Assembly: GCA_034387635.1 (NCBI GenBank)
Contig: JAOANU010000012.1
Location: 310,001 to 374,000, forward strand
Source: Rhodosporidiobolus odoratus
Taxonomy: Eukaryota; Basidiomycota; Microbotryomycetes; Sporidiobolales; Sporidiobolaceae
DNA: 64,000 nucleotides
Direction of reading: 5' to 3'
Under the pieces are notes generated by a model. The model was not told where the DNA came from. It saw nothing but the letters and a program-made list of their open reading frames with translations, and did no database searches. Below are positions 53,571 through 64,000 of the stretch, piece by piece. The position numbers and the translations under genes are program-made. Numbering within the stretch: the stretch's first letter is position 1; every line of letters starts with the position of its first letter.

Positions 53571-54055
53571 TTATTCCGCTTTCCCTGTCTCTGCCTTATT
53601 CTCAATCTTTTCCTGCCTTTCCCGTTCGTAGTCCGCCTGGTCCTCCCTGAAAGCGTAGTAGATGAAGGAGAAAAGGACGACGTTTGCCATAGTGACGGCG
53701 CAGATGGCGGACGGATTGAGGTTCTTGTCTGCAGCGCAACGTACCGGAACTGTCAGACGGGGGAGCAGACAGAGGAGCTGGACGCCGAGAGAGACGCACA
53801 TCCAAAGACGTATTCTCGACAGAGGAAATAGGTCGCTATCGGCAGCAAGATCATGGCGAGAGTGAAGATGCCGAGCTTCATGACGACACCTCTGCAGTGG
53901 GTTTCCCATGAGTATGCTTTGGCTTGCAGCCCGTTGCATCGAGAAACCGAAGGAAGCGGCACGTACGACAACTCGGCGTTTCCCTCCGGGATGTTCTCTG
54001 CCTTGCGCATGTGTGCGGGCGTGGGTGGTAGTGGTCGACCGTGTCCGCGAAGCAT
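53571..54055 (-). CDS. VMA21: V-ATPase assembly factor Vma21
   Basis: Small ER membrane chaperone for the V0 sector of the vacuolar ATPase. Three exons: 54055 to about 53970 (MRKAENIPEGNAELS), about 53890-53800 (VVMKLGIFTLAMILLPIATY, FLCREYVF), and about 53728-53571 (DKNLNPSAICAVTMANVVLF, SFIYYAFREDQ). Two transmembrane hairpin segments with the family residues KL..F...M..LP..TYF and AN.VL..Y...AF.ED are present. The length of about 110-115 aa is normal. The C-terminal tail is a charged helix ending ENKAETGKAE. It lacks a classic dilysine KKxx or KxKxx retrieval signal, which yeast Vma21 has. Divergent from SDH4. Confidence 0.88.
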
Positions 54056-54472
54056 GCTGTGAGCTCGTTTAGTGGTGAAGAGAGGTCAACAATCAAAGTG
54101 GGGAGCCTAGGGGCAGCGGGCGTTAAGGCGAGAGCGAAGCGGATGGCGGTACGGATTGTCGGAGCAATTCCGAGTACGTGCAGGGCGCTACAAAAAGGGT
54201 TCCGAGAAGGAGCAGTCAAAAGCGAACGAAACAGGAGACGACGGTGCGTCGAGACAATGCGGCAAGCGAATAGCAGCTCAAGAATACTTTCGTATGAGTA
54301 GCCGGTCTAATGCGCACTTGAAACTCACATTCAGGTGCTTAGAAGCTGTTCCGGTGAGAGTGCATCGCCGCTTGGCGGAATTCGGAAGCCAAGTTGAATC
54401 GCACCAATCCGCTCGCTGGCATCCCTCAGCTTACCCGACCGCGTCTCTTCCGCTCTGCACAGCAAGCACAAT
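54056..54472. promoter_or_regulatory. Divergent promoter region between VMA21 and SDH4
   Basis: 417 bp with no supported coding sequence. No specific element recognised. Confidence 0.4.
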
Positions 54473-55417
54473 ATGAACTCGGCCCTTCGCTCCCAGGCTT
54501 TCCGACAGCTCGCACGCCGCTCCTTTGCTACCGGTAAGTCTCCTCCTCCACTCTCCATTTCCGCCCGCATCCTCCCGCCGCGGGTTCGCTCACTCGTCGC
54601 CTCGTCCGACTCCGCTGCTGTACACAGGCCGACCAGTCGCTGCTGCTCAATCTTCAGCCGCCAAGCGTACGTCCAGCTCTCTTCGCCGTACGCCGTCGCC
54701 GCTGATTTGACCTCTCTTCTCCCGCAGCTTGTACGCCTCCCCACCTCTCTCACCCCGCCTCCCTCCTACACGCTGACCTGTCATTGTAGACGTCGAGGGT
54801 ACCGTCAATGACCCGACTCCCTTCCCGACCCCGAACAAGGCCCACGGCTCCTACCACTGGACTTTCGAACGCCTGCTCTCCGCATCTTTGGTTCCTCTGA
54901 TCGGCGCAACCGCCGTATCGTCGGCAAACCCCGTCATCGACGGCGTATTGTGCACGGCATTGGTGGCCCACTCGCACATGGTGCGTCCTTGCCCCCTTTT
55001 GCTCACTGCCTATCCATGTTCTCCTCCGATCAATTGCTGCTCCAGGTTTCGCTTCCGAATTGACGCTTCTCTCGCACTCTACAGGGCTTTGACCAGATTC
55101 TTACCGACTACCTTCACCCTCGCAAATTCCCTGTCCTCGGCGTCATCGCTACCTGGCTCCTCCGCCTCGCGACCACTGGTGTCCTGATCGGTGTGTACCA
55201 GTTTGAGACCAACGATATTGGTACGTTCCCCTCCGTCCTGCAGCTCTCCGACATTGCCTTATAGCTCAGCGTTGCTGCTCAGCTTGGCAGAATGGCAGGC
55301 TGGATTTGTTTGTGCTCGTTTGTACGCTAATGGAGCCATTCGCGCCCTTTCCTCGCATGCTCTGCAGGTCTCACCGAGTTGATCAAGAAGGCGTGGAGGG
55401 CTGAAAAGAAGGACTAA
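54473..55417 (+). CDS. SDH4: Succinate dehydrogenase membrane anchor subunit (CybS, SDH4)
   Basis: Anchors complex II in the mitochondrial inner membrane and helps form the ubiquinone and heme sites. Exon 1 (54473-54533) encodes a mitochondrial presequence MNSALRSQAFRQLARRSFATG. A small exon (about 54628-54665) gives RPVAAAQSSAAK. The main exon (54790-54979) reads FPTPNKAHGSYHWTFERLLS, ASLVPLIGATAVSS, with the CybS HW..ERLL signature. It ends VAHSHM and joins GFDQILTDYLHPRKFP, which carries the heme-side His and the quinone-site Asp-Tyr. The last exon is GLTELIKKAWRAEKKD, ending at 55417. Three membrane helices; about 165 aa, normal for the family. Confidence 0.9.
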
Positions 55418-56180
55418 GCGAAGCTGTTGATCGAGAGATGGTGTGAAGGCAGGAGAAGGGGTAATTTTCTGTGCTTGTTCCCCCCGAGCAGTGTTTCCCG
55501 TGAGACGGGCGCTGCGTGTGTTTGTAATCCTTTTCGCCCTCTCTTGTGCTCGGCGCTCACACATGGGAGCCCGCCCTGCGCTGCTCTGATCTGGATCGCG
55601 GTACAGGCGAGATTGCTGCTAGAGCGAGCGTCTCCCGGTCGAAAGGAAAAATGCGGGAAAATTGCATTCGTAGTCTGGCAGTCGGCCTTGGTTTCTCAGG
55701 CATACATGGCTCTCTTCGCAGCTATATCTTCGCTCGCAGCCTGACCTTAGGCTCCTGCGTCTGTGATAGGTTCAGTTCGAGAATTCCGGCTTCTCCTCCT
55801 TCTTGCTTGCACCCTTTCCCTCCTCTCACCGCAGAGCATCCATTCATAGCTCGAACACCTTCTCAGTACATTGCACGGCTATATTCGACTCCCTCTAGCC
55901 CCGCACACCTCTTGACCATCCAGACTCGAGTTTGACCTCGCTCTCCCCTCAACTTGTATCGAGCCAATTCTCCCACACACGCCTCGAATCAACCCTTGCG
56001 CATCCCTACCGGCGCACCAGCACCCTATACACCACCCCAACCGAACTCGTTCAAGTCGCGCACGCTTCATCACCTCGCGCCCACTCGACCCTTTCCACCT
56101 CCCACCCACCTCACTCACACCCCTGCATCTCTCGCATATTCATCTCAACCACCCCTGCTACAACGACTCTATCACTCACC
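55418..56180. other. Intergenic region and long CT-rich leader of DHH1
   Basis: About 760 bp. The right half (about 55850-56180) is strongly C/T-rich and probably the DHH1 5' UTR. No supported gene. Confidence 0.5.
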
Positions 56181-58289
56181 ATGTCGTCTGCACCTTCATC
56201 CGCACACCCTTCCTCAGCATCCACCCCCGCTCCTCAGGGAGCCGCCGTTCACTCGGGACCCGAAGACTGGAAGAAAAACCTCAGCTTGCCCACAAAGGAC
56301 AGCCGACCACAGACGGAGGTTTGCTCTCTCCTCCCTCTGTACCTCTTCAGCTGAGCCAGATCGCCTGACGTTCCTCCCCTCTTCTTCCGCAGGACGTAAC
56401 GGGGACGAAGGGTAACGAGTTCGAGGATTACTTCCTCAAGCGAGAGCTGCTCATGGGTATCTTTGAGGCTGGCGTACGACACGCTTCCGTCGCTTTGGGA
56501 CCCGACTTGCGCTCACCTCACTTGCCCACAGTTCGAGCGACCGTCTCCCATTCAAGAAGAAGCCATTCCTATCGCCCTCACTGCCCGCGACATCCTCGCC
56601 CGCGCAAAGAACGGAACGGGCAAGACCGCCGCCTTCATCATCCCTACCCTCGAACGTGTCAACCCGAAAATGCCGAAGATTCAAGCCCTCCTCCTTGTCC
56701 CGACCCGTGAGCTTGCCCTCCAGACTTCGCAAGTCTGCAAGACGCTCGGTAAGCACACTGGCGCGAACATCATGGTCACGACTGGTGGTACCACCCTTCG
56801 CGACGACATTCTCCGTCTCGGTGAGACGGTGCACATCCTCGTCGGTACCCCTGGACGTATTCTCGACCTTGCAGGCAAGGGCATCGCCGACCTCTCTGAA
56901 TGCCCCATATTCGTCATGGATGAGGCAGACAAGCTTCTCTCGCCCGAGTTTACTCCCGTCATTGAACAGCTCCTGAACTTCATGCCCAAAGAGCGTCAGG
57001 TCATGCTGTTCTCCGCCACCTTCCCGCTCATTGTCAAGGATTTCAAGGTAAGCTAGCTAGTCAAGGCCTGCTCGTAACCGTTGTACTGAATTCGAGCCTT
57101 CTTTGCTACGCGCAGGACAAATGGATGCGCAAGCCGTACGAGATCAACCTCATGGACGAACTCACTCTTCGTGGTGTCACCCAGTACTACGCTTTCCTCG
57201 AAGAGCGCCAGAAAGTGCACTGTCTGAACACCCTCTTCTCCAAGGTGAGCATTGTGACCACGCCTCGCTTTGTCTCCTTGCTTACTCCCTCGGTCTACAC
57301 AGCTGCAAATCAACCAATCTATCATCTTCTGCAACTCGACCAACCGTGTCGAGCTTCTCGCAAAGAAGATCACCGAGCTTGGCTACTCTTGCTTCTACTC
57401 CCATGCTCGCATGATTCAGCAACACCGTAACCGTGTCTTCCACGACTTCCGCAACGGTGTCTGCCGTAACCTTGTCTGCTCTGGTGTGCACCGCCTCTTC
57501 GTATAAGCTTCGCCCGAGTAGCTCATGTCGTCTCCCGCAGATCTCCTTACCCGTGGTATCGACATCCAAGCCGTCAACGTTGTCATCAACTTTGACTTCC
57601 CCAAGAACGCCGAAACCTACCTCCATCGTATTGGTCGTTCCGGACGTTACGGTCACCTCGGTCTCGCCATCAACCTCATCACCTACGACGACCGCTTCAA
57701 CCTGTACCGCATCGAGCAAGAACTCGGTACCGAAATTCAGCCCATCCCTCCCGTTATCGACCGATCGCTCTATGTTGCTCCTGGAACGGAGGAGGAGACG
57801 AAGGAAGCACGAGCGGTCGCTTCCGGTGCAAAGGCCAGGCCTGCCGGCGTTGGTGGTCACGGCATGGCCGCCCCTCAGCAGCGTCAACTTCCTCCTCCCT
57901 CCTCCGCTCCTGCACCTCAGTCTCAGCCGGTTGCGCCCTCTCCCGCCGTACAGGCTCAACAAGCACCGCAGCAGCAGCAGCAGCAAAACCGCCCGCAACA
58001 ACCTCCTTACTACGGCGGTGCTCCCCAACCCGGCTTCCCTCAACAGCAGCAGCAGCCGCACCAGCAACAGCAGCAGCAAAATGGCGCCGGCGGTCGACCA
58101 AACAACCTCCCCTCTTACCCTCCTCAATTTGCTCAGCAAGGTCCCGGTCAAGGTCAGGGTCAGGGTCAGGGTCAGATCCCGCCCCATTTGATGCAGCAGT
58201 ACTTCCAACAGCAGCAACAGCAGGCAATGACGGCGGCTCAACAGCAGAGGGGTGGAGGAGGAGGTGCGGGGCAGATGGGCGGGCGATAG
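56181..58289 (+). CDS. DHH1: DEAD-box RNA helicase Dhh1/DDX6 with Gln-rich C-terminal tail
   Basis: P-body helicase acting in translational repression and mRNA decapping. The start at 56181 gives a Ser/Ala/Pro N-terminus, then [39 protein letters not shown] and [16 protein letters not shown] (Q motif). [11 protein letters not shown] is the Walker A motif. [28 protein letters not shown] (DEAD) and SATFP follow. The second domain has [57 protein letters not shown] and [13 protein letters not shown]. After [10 protein letters not shown], about 130 residues are rich in Gln, Pro and Gly, including GQGQGQGQG near 58155. That tail is longer than in animal DDX6 and resembles fungal forms. Six exons in phase; ends at 58289. 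Confidence 0.95.
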
Positions 58290-59474
58290 GTGGTGTTTTC
58301 GGGTAGTGGCCAGGAGGCGGAGGGGGAGAGAGGGATGGTCGAGGGAGGGAGAAGAGGCGACGGCGGTGGTTAGCAGAGGAGGGCGGTGGTGGTAGCTTGT
58401 GGTGTTGTGGTGGTGGTGGTGGTGGTGGTGGCGGTGGCGTGGGCGCGGCGCGACGACGACTTTCCCCCCTTTCTTTCCTTTTTCTCTCCTCCGCCTTCCC
58501 ACCCCGGCGAATCAACCGAGATGTAACCGAGACCGAGACGACACCCGCTTCCCTCTTCCCTATCCCCTCATCGAGATTTGCCTTTTTTTCCTCTCTCTTT
58601 CTCTCTTCGTTCCTATATAAGCTCCTCCTTGTACAGTTTCGCTTTCATACCCCTTCCACGCTTCCTCCCTCTCCCTCTCTCTGTATATCTCTCTCTACCC
58701 GAGTGTTTGACGTGTCCACCTATTCCTGTTTTACCTACTTTTTTTTGGGTTCTCGTCGCCCCTCTCATTCTCTTCCTCTCGGTCTCGCTTCCCTCGGTTT
58801 TGCCGCCGTCACTTTCTCTCCCCTTTCTCCACTCTTTCTTTCTTGTCGTCGTCGTGTTTCGTCGTTGTCGTCGTTGTCGGCGCAGCGAGAGGACGGTTCG
58901 TAGTGGAGCGCACATACGAGTGGCGCACGGGCGAGGGGGGGACGGAACTGAGGGGCTTGTGGATGCGGGTAGGGGCGGAAGGTGGGAGAAGAACGCGCGA
59001 AGGTGTCAGCGTTGACGTCGCGGTTAGTGGGTGAAGGCGGAGGAGGAGGAGAAGGAGGAGGAGGCGCATCGACTTTTTTCCTTTCTATCACCATCGGCCA
59101 ATACTCGTTCTCCTCGAGGCCGTACGATGCAGAGATTGATCCACCCGAGCCGTCACTCGTCACCCTCCGCCGACCACTCGTCTTCGACCCGTTCACCAAG
59201 GCATTTCGTTTCCGTCGTCGGGATCAAGGAGGCAACCCTCGTCGTTATTTTTGGTTTTTTCGTCGTTCAACACGGCGGGCGAGGGTCAGGTCAGGTCGAG
59301 GAGGCGGTGCGAGCTCTCGAGCAAGGTCGATGGAATGAAGAAAGTTCATGCGCAATGCTTTCTGAACAGCAGAAAGACGTCGGAGAGAGATGATGGCACT
59401 GGCTCTGCGGCTTTTGACGTGGCGAACCCGTACAACAATGCTTTGAACATGTTCTACTAAGCTCCTCCCTCCAC
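58290..59474. other. Intergenic region, about 1.2 kb, low complexity
   Basis: 3' flank of DHH1 and of the convergent F-box gene. It contains a (GGT)n tract (about 58403-58437), long CT-rich and then GA-rich stretches. Open frames are products of the simple sequence. Confidence 0.5.
58403..58437. repeat. (GGT)n simple repeat
   Basis: About ten GGT units with slight interruptions in the probable DHH1 3' UTR. Confidence 0.85.
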
Positions 59475-61791
59475 TCAGCTAAACTGCTCCTCCGTCCACG
59501 CTTTCCTAGCGGTTTGATGCGCACACCCCTCAACATGTCCCCCCCTCTGCCACCCTTCCGCTTCCTCCCTCTTCTCCATCTCCCAAACCCCCTTCTCCCT
59601 TTCCCTCCTGACCCCTTCATCTTCCACAACGGGTCTCATCCCCGCGCCCTCAACCCCCACACTGGTCGTCAAACTCAAATGAGGAACCCCGGGAGCGTTG
59701 GAGCAGGATGGGGAGGGGTGGGGGCAGAAGAGGAAGGAGGAGGGTTGGGAGAGGAGTGCGGGAAGGAGGGACTTGGCTTGAGCTGGGGTGAGGGGGGTCA
59801 GGTGTCGGAGTTGGCAGAAACGGGAGAAGAGGGGGTCGGGATCAGAGTAGTCGTTTCCCTCGCCTCCTTCTGCTCCTTCCTGTTGATTTCCCTGCCTACA
59901 CTGCGTTCCTCCTCCTCCTGAGCCAACATCGACGTCTTCGAAAGTCGCATCATGCGCCAACGCATCCTGGAACGTGACCAACCTAACCCCACCTTCCGCA
60001 ACCTTCCCCATCTCCTCCCACCTCCTCCACCTCTCCAACCCATCCTCGAATTTCTCCACCGTCTTCTTGTTTCCCTCTCTGTACCCTTGAAAGAACTGCC
60101 TTGTCCAAGTTTGCGCGACAGAAGGGGAGAGATCGTGGAGTCCTAGACCGAGAGCATGGAGAGAGGTCGGGGGAGGGAGCACTATTAGGTCTCGGACGGG
60201 GGGGATGAGGTGGTCTTGCTGCTGCTCCTGTTGCTGCTGTTGGGAGGAAGAGGAGGAGGAGGAGGCGGCGGAGGGTATGGATGAAGTCCAAAGGTTGGGC
60301 GCGTCCGAAGGTCGATCTTTAGCGAGTCGTCGCCAGGCTCGAACGGCGTCTTCTGCCCGAGTCAAGCCCGGGGTCGCACAAACTTTACCTGATCGTTCCG
60401 AGCACGCGGGAGAGGGTACAAGCTCAAGGAACGCTCGTGCTGAAAGAGAATCAGGGGAAAAGGGACGTACCAAGCCATCGCAACGTAGCGACCGCAGTCG
60501 GTTCCTCCACCGCATCCTTACTGATCAGCCCACTACACCTATCCAAAACCAACTCCTCCAACCTATGCATATACCTCAACATCATGGCTAACCTTGCATC
60601 GTCCACCACATGAGACGTCGACAGATCGAGGTGTTTTAGGTGAGCGAAGGGAGGATGGAGGAGGGGATTTGGGAGGTCGGTTAGGTAGGGGAGGAGGGAG
60701 CGGCGGGGGATTCGGAAGGTTAGGTGAGTTAGGTGGGAGCCGAGGGGGGAGAGGGAGAGGGTTGTAAGGGAGGAGAGGTGGAAGAAGACCTGCAAGTGCC
60801 AAGGGAGAACAGTTCGAGCCCAAAGTAAGTACAAGCATGGAGACTCTAAAGGAGAGTAGCTGTAGCAAGGGAGAAGCAGAGCAGAGCCCGGTAAGGGAAT
60901 CAGAACGCACAATCGGTTGAGCAAACTCCATCTTTCCCTTTTCCTCCCTAGTCTTCCTCGCAAACCTCCCACTCGTCGGGACCTGAATCTGTCTCACATC
61001 GATCCCATCCAGCGCTCCGCCGAGGTCGTGCAGTCCGAAGGCGAGGGTTTCTTTCCGAACGAGGCCGTGAGTGGGGGGGAGGTCTTGGGCGAAGGAGAGG
61101 CGGCGGAGGCGGGGGGCGGAGGAGGGAGGGAGGAGGGAGAGGGAGTGAAGGAGCGAGTCGAAGTAGGCGCCCTGTTGTGTTCAGCGGGAGCAGAGGCGGA
61201 AAGCAGAGTTAGCCGGATGGCGGTAGAGAAGACCCGGAACAAACCGTCTCGCGCACCTTGAGGAACGTGTAATAACTCCTCTCGCTGACATACGGGTTGA
61301 ACCTGAGGCTCAACTGTTCGAGGGCGTTCCAACGTTGAGTTCTAGCGAGTCCGGCGGGGTCGAACAGGTCTTGAAAGTTTTCGGGACTGGCCAGAGGACC
61401 GACGGCTAGGCTGATGCTTTGAATGCGAGGGAGGGCGAGGAGGAGGTTGACGAGGAGTTGGGGGTCTTCTCTGCAACAATGAAGGCGCAAGGGGTTAGCG
61501 ACCCGACGTAACGAGAACTGGGAAGAAGTTTGGGACTTGCCGCCATGCCTCTCCTCTGACTGTCCTGACTGCTCTTGCCGTGCCTTGATCTTGGAGTCGG
61601 AGTTGCTTGATAGCCTGGTAGCTCTGTCCCTCCCTGGTGGTTAAAAGATGACGCCACCTGAGTGCTGATGAAATGTGGTTGTGGTGTTTGGGAAGGGCGA
61701 GGGTGAGTGCTCTGGCCGTGTGTTGTAGGTGATCTGGAGGGAGCAGAGACAGTATGTGATCCCATAACTCGGTTGGGAGTAGGGATGCCAT
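59475..61791 (-). CDS. F-box/leucine-rich-repeat-like protein
   Basis: Probably a substrate adaptor for an SCF-type ubiquitin ligase. Start at 61791: MASLLPTELWDHILSLLPPD, HLQHTARALTLALPK, an F-box-like LP.ELW..IL..L pattern. LRR-like exons follow: PQLLVNLLLALPRIQSISLA, RWNALEQLSLRFNPYVSERS, SLLPPSSAPRLRRLSFAQDL, LGGALDGIDVRQIQVPTSGR, HLSSLTTLSLSPLGSHLTHL, PFAHLKHLDLSTSHVVDDAR and HRLEELVLDRCSGLISKD. The C-terminal exon has a Ser/Gln tract (SSSSSSSQQQQQEQQQ) and a long region of unknown function ending TARKAWTEEQFS. The exons are phase-consistent. Partner and substrate are unknown. Divergent from the gankyrin-like gene by 104 bp. Confidence 0.65.
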
Positions 61792-61895
61792 GGCTACAGC
61801 ACAAACAGAAATGAGAATGAGAGTGAGGATGAGGTCACGGCTACGACTTCCCTCGACTGCACCGAGTGCCCGCAACAACAGCACAACAGTCTCGA
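61792..61895. promoter_or_regulatory. Short divergent promoter between the F-box-like gene and the gankyrin-like gene
   Basis: 104 bp between start codons. No specific element recognised. Confidence 0.45.
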
Positions 61896-63719
61896 ATGGC
61901 ATCCTCTGCACCGACTGACGTGCACCGCCTGGCCCGCGAAGGTATGCCCTCGATTTCCCTTTCCCTCGTCGACCTGTTGGCTGGCGCGGCCACTCCCAAC
62001 TGCTTCCATTGCCTGACACGGTCCTGAACCCACCATCGTCACTAATGTCTATCTTCACCCTGTCACGCTCGCCCCGCCCTCAGGAAACCCCGCCTTGCTC
62101 CGACTCGCCTTGGAAGAAAACCCAAACCTCGTCTCGAGCATCGACTCGGTACGTCCCATGCCTGCTCTAACCCAACCTCTCCTGCAGCTCCGCGTACTCA
62201 TCCTCGTTCCGCCCCGCTGTTCCTGTAGGACTCCCGCACCCCCCTACAAAACGCCCTCTCCTCCCTCCCCCCGTCAGCAGGCTGCGTCGAAGCCTGCCTT
62301 GACGCGTTCAACCAGGTTGAAGGCGGCGAGCTGGGAGGGAAGGTAAGGAAGAAGGTACTTGAGAACGGGGATGGGGTGGGGAATACGGCCGTGCTGCAGG
62401 CTGGTGAGTCAGAGTCTTTTTCGTTCCCTCAGCGGGGTAGCTTCATGGGGAGAGCGCTGGCACTGCTAGAGCCTACAGGCGAGATTTGGCTCCAAGGGAC
62501 TTGTGGTGCGCCGGAGCGGCGGCAGCGGATTCGGGAGAGGCCGGCCATGCCTTGTCGCCTCGTGCATGCATATTGGGCAATCACCTGCCTCACTGAATTC
62601 ACGTGTATGCTGACGCTCCGGCCTCGTTCCCTCCGGTTGAATGCAGCAACCAGCGGCAACCTTGAGATCCTCACACTACTCCTAGGCGCTGGCGCGGACG
62701 TGCATGCGGTCAACAACAAGGGTGTCACCGCTTTGTGAGTTCAGCTTTTCCGCCCGTACCGCAGTCGCTCCCGTCCACCTCCTCACGAAGGAGCTTGAGT
62801 TGAACTCTTTGTCATTGCTTGACAAACCGCATCGCAACAGACACTACGCTGCATCGAAAGGTCATGTTAACGTACGCTTCTTCTTTCCTTCTGATTTTCG
62901 GCGTCGTCTGACAAGCTTTCCTCGTGTTTTTCAGATTGGCCGCCTTCTAATCTCGAAAGGCGCCGACATCAACGCCCGCGACCGAGCCAACCAGTTACCA
63001 TTGTGCGTCAGAACCGTCATCCGTCCGCCTCTTTCCCTAGACGCAGCGGCGTCACGAAAATCAGGCTAAAGCCTGGTGGCGATGTTTGCGCAGACATCGT
63101 GCCGCTACGACCGGCTCGATCCCGTTTGTGCACTTGATTTTGGCGAGCAAGTCCCCGACTAAGCCGGAGAAGCCACGATTGAACTTACAGGTGCGTCTAG
63201 GCTCGGCCTTTCCTCGCTGTGCGCAATCTTGCAAGTAGCGAGCGCAGGCCCAGCTTATAAAAGTCGAATCCGTTGACGCCTTCTTTTTTCAATCCTTCCT
63301 CCACTTTATGTTTTGACGCCAATCTCGCAGGACCGCGCGGGTAACACGCCTCTTCATCTTGCGATCGAGTCGGGACATGCGGAATTGGCGGTGGTGCTTA
63401 TTGAGGGAGGGGCTGATCGTGATCGGGGAGATCAGGACGGGTGCGTTTTACGCTCTTGCATCGCTCGCTCCTAGGAACGTTCTTTCTGCGTGGGCTTGTT
63501 CGAAGCTGGGCGGAAGAGGAAGGTCTGCGTTCGAGAGACGCTGATACGAAGATCCATTGGTTGCTGCCTGCAGTGTCAGGGCGGAGGAGATTGAAGGTGT
63601 TGGCGGACAGGAGGCGAGAAAGGTTCGGGAATACAGTACGTCGTCTTTCCTGCACCTTGCTTCCAGAAACCTTGGACCGCCCTTTCGTCGGCTCTCTGAC
63701 CTGGACGGAATCGTCATGA
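61896..63719 (+). CDS. Ankyrin-repeat protein resembling gankyrin/Nas6 (proteasome assembly chaperone)
   Basis: Nas6/gankyrin caps Rpt3 during 19S base assembly. Exons: 61896-61941 (MASSAPTDVHRLARE), 62083-62150 (GNPALLRLALEENPNLVSSI), 62229-62402 (DSRTPLQNALSSLPP ... FNQVEGGELGGKVRKKVLEN), 62646-62734 (ATSGNLEILTLLLGAGADVH), 62843-62873 (HYAASKGHVN), 62937-63002 (IGRLLISKGADINARDRANQ), about 63092-63190 (ATIG-type repeat, HLILASKSPTKPEKPRLNLQ), about 63331-63440 (DRAGNTPLHLAIESGHAELA) and 63575-63631 (VRAEEIEGVGGQEARKVREY). At least five ankyrin repeats have the TPLHLA and G.AD....D consensus. The last splice (31-nt intron, stop 63719) is uncertain. The Nas6 identity rests on repeat order and the HYAASKGH / EGGADRD pattern; other ankyrin proteins are possible. 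Confidence 0.7.
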
Positions 63720-64000
63720 AACTGGACGCCGGAGCACGCTGACGCCGTTTCCCCCGTACACCTTCGCCACCTTTTCCCTTTTCTTCTGCATCGCCCCGAC
63801 GTAGTTGTTCAGCGATGCGGACCACTTAGCTCATAGCCGAGTAGGCAGTGACCGTAGCAAAGATGCGTTGTGAGTCGCGTTTTCTCCGGCGAAGAAGGCG
63901 CTGAGCGTCGCACCGAAGGTCATCGGCGAGCATGGAAACGCAACCCTGCTTTCGAGCTCGCTTTGGACAGCCTTTCGCAGTTACGGATGCTGACTATCCT
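63720..64000. other. Right end of the window, no gene seen
   Basis: 3' flank of the ankyrin gene; nothing supported. Confidence 0.4.

Noticed and set aside
57282..58502. 406-residue leftward open frame
   Set aside because: Antisense shadow of the DHH1 exons and their Gln-codon repeats (poly-Leu/Arg composition).
1..64000. tRNA or rRNA genes
   Set aside because: GTTCGA-like strings found (for example near 19725) lie in coding sequence and have no acceptor or anticodon stems around them.
1..64000. Transposable element, viral or horizontally transferred block
   Set aside because: No reverse transcriptase, integrase, transposase, long terminal repeats or long inverted repeats seen; composition is uniform.
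1..64000. Secondary-metabolite or other functional gene cluster
   Set aside because: Neighbouring genes have unrelated housekeeping roles; only local duplicates and divergent promoters link them.

Overview
The window looks like nuclear DNA of a basidiomycete yeast. It is GC-rich with strong C/G preference at third codon positions. Almost every gene is split by many short introns (about 45-150 nt, GTRNGT-type donors, CAG/TAG acceptors), and the gene content is entirely eukaryotic (proteasome, GPI anchor synthesis, Pal/Rim signalling, V-ATPase assembly, peroxins). Composition and intron style suggest Pucciniomycotina, probably the Sporidiobolales (Rhodotorula-like); that placement is inference. 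I find no tRNA, rRNA, CRISPR array, transposon, virus or prokaryotic segment. Gene ends are given as first and last coding base on the strand, introns included; splice junctions were read by eye.

0-10 kb: RPN3 (partial, leftward) and SWP1 share a short divergent promoter. They are followed by an unrecognised gene (2.8 kb), an RTR1/RPAP2-like phosphatase with an apparent frameshift, a Ser-rich hypothetical, and palC. 10-24 kb: palC is divergent from a glutathionyl-hydroquinone reductase of the GTO/ECM4 type. Then come an AhpC/TSA-like oxidoreductase, an M50B-like membrane protease, a Pex24/Pex29-type peroxin, a VPS9-CUE Rab5 exchange factor, and a second member of the unrecognised 2.8 kb family.

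24-37 kb: a BAG-domain protein with an IQ motif, a His/Asp-rich hypothetical without an in-frame ATG, a hypothetical gene that overlaps its neighbour antisense, a divergent pair of zinc-finger-like genes, a secreted fasciclin protein whose second domain appears cut short, a PfkB-family kinase and a coiled-coil hypothetical. 38-50 kb: PIG-A/GPI3, two tandem SYLF (YSC84-type) genes, a TatD nuclease, a leucine-rich hypothetical, an HCNGP/SAP30BP-type protein and TTI2. 51-64 kb: a second BAG protein with a (GAG)17 tract, VMA21, SDH4, DHH1 with a Gln-rich tail, an F-box/LRR-like gene and an ankyrin protein resembling gankyrin/Nas6.

Themes: most genes are ordinary housekeeping genes, often in head-to-head pairs with 90-250 bp between start codons. 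Three families occur twice in this window: the SYLF tandem pair, the BAG pair about 26 kb apart, and an unrecognised family about 19 kb apart that shares a Y-T-[ED]-L-V ... K-W-G-[TS]-W C-terminal signature. The last is the best candidate for something undescribed. Protein quality control recurs (RPN3, gankyrin-like, two BAG proteins, F-box), but I see no evidence that these genes form one system.
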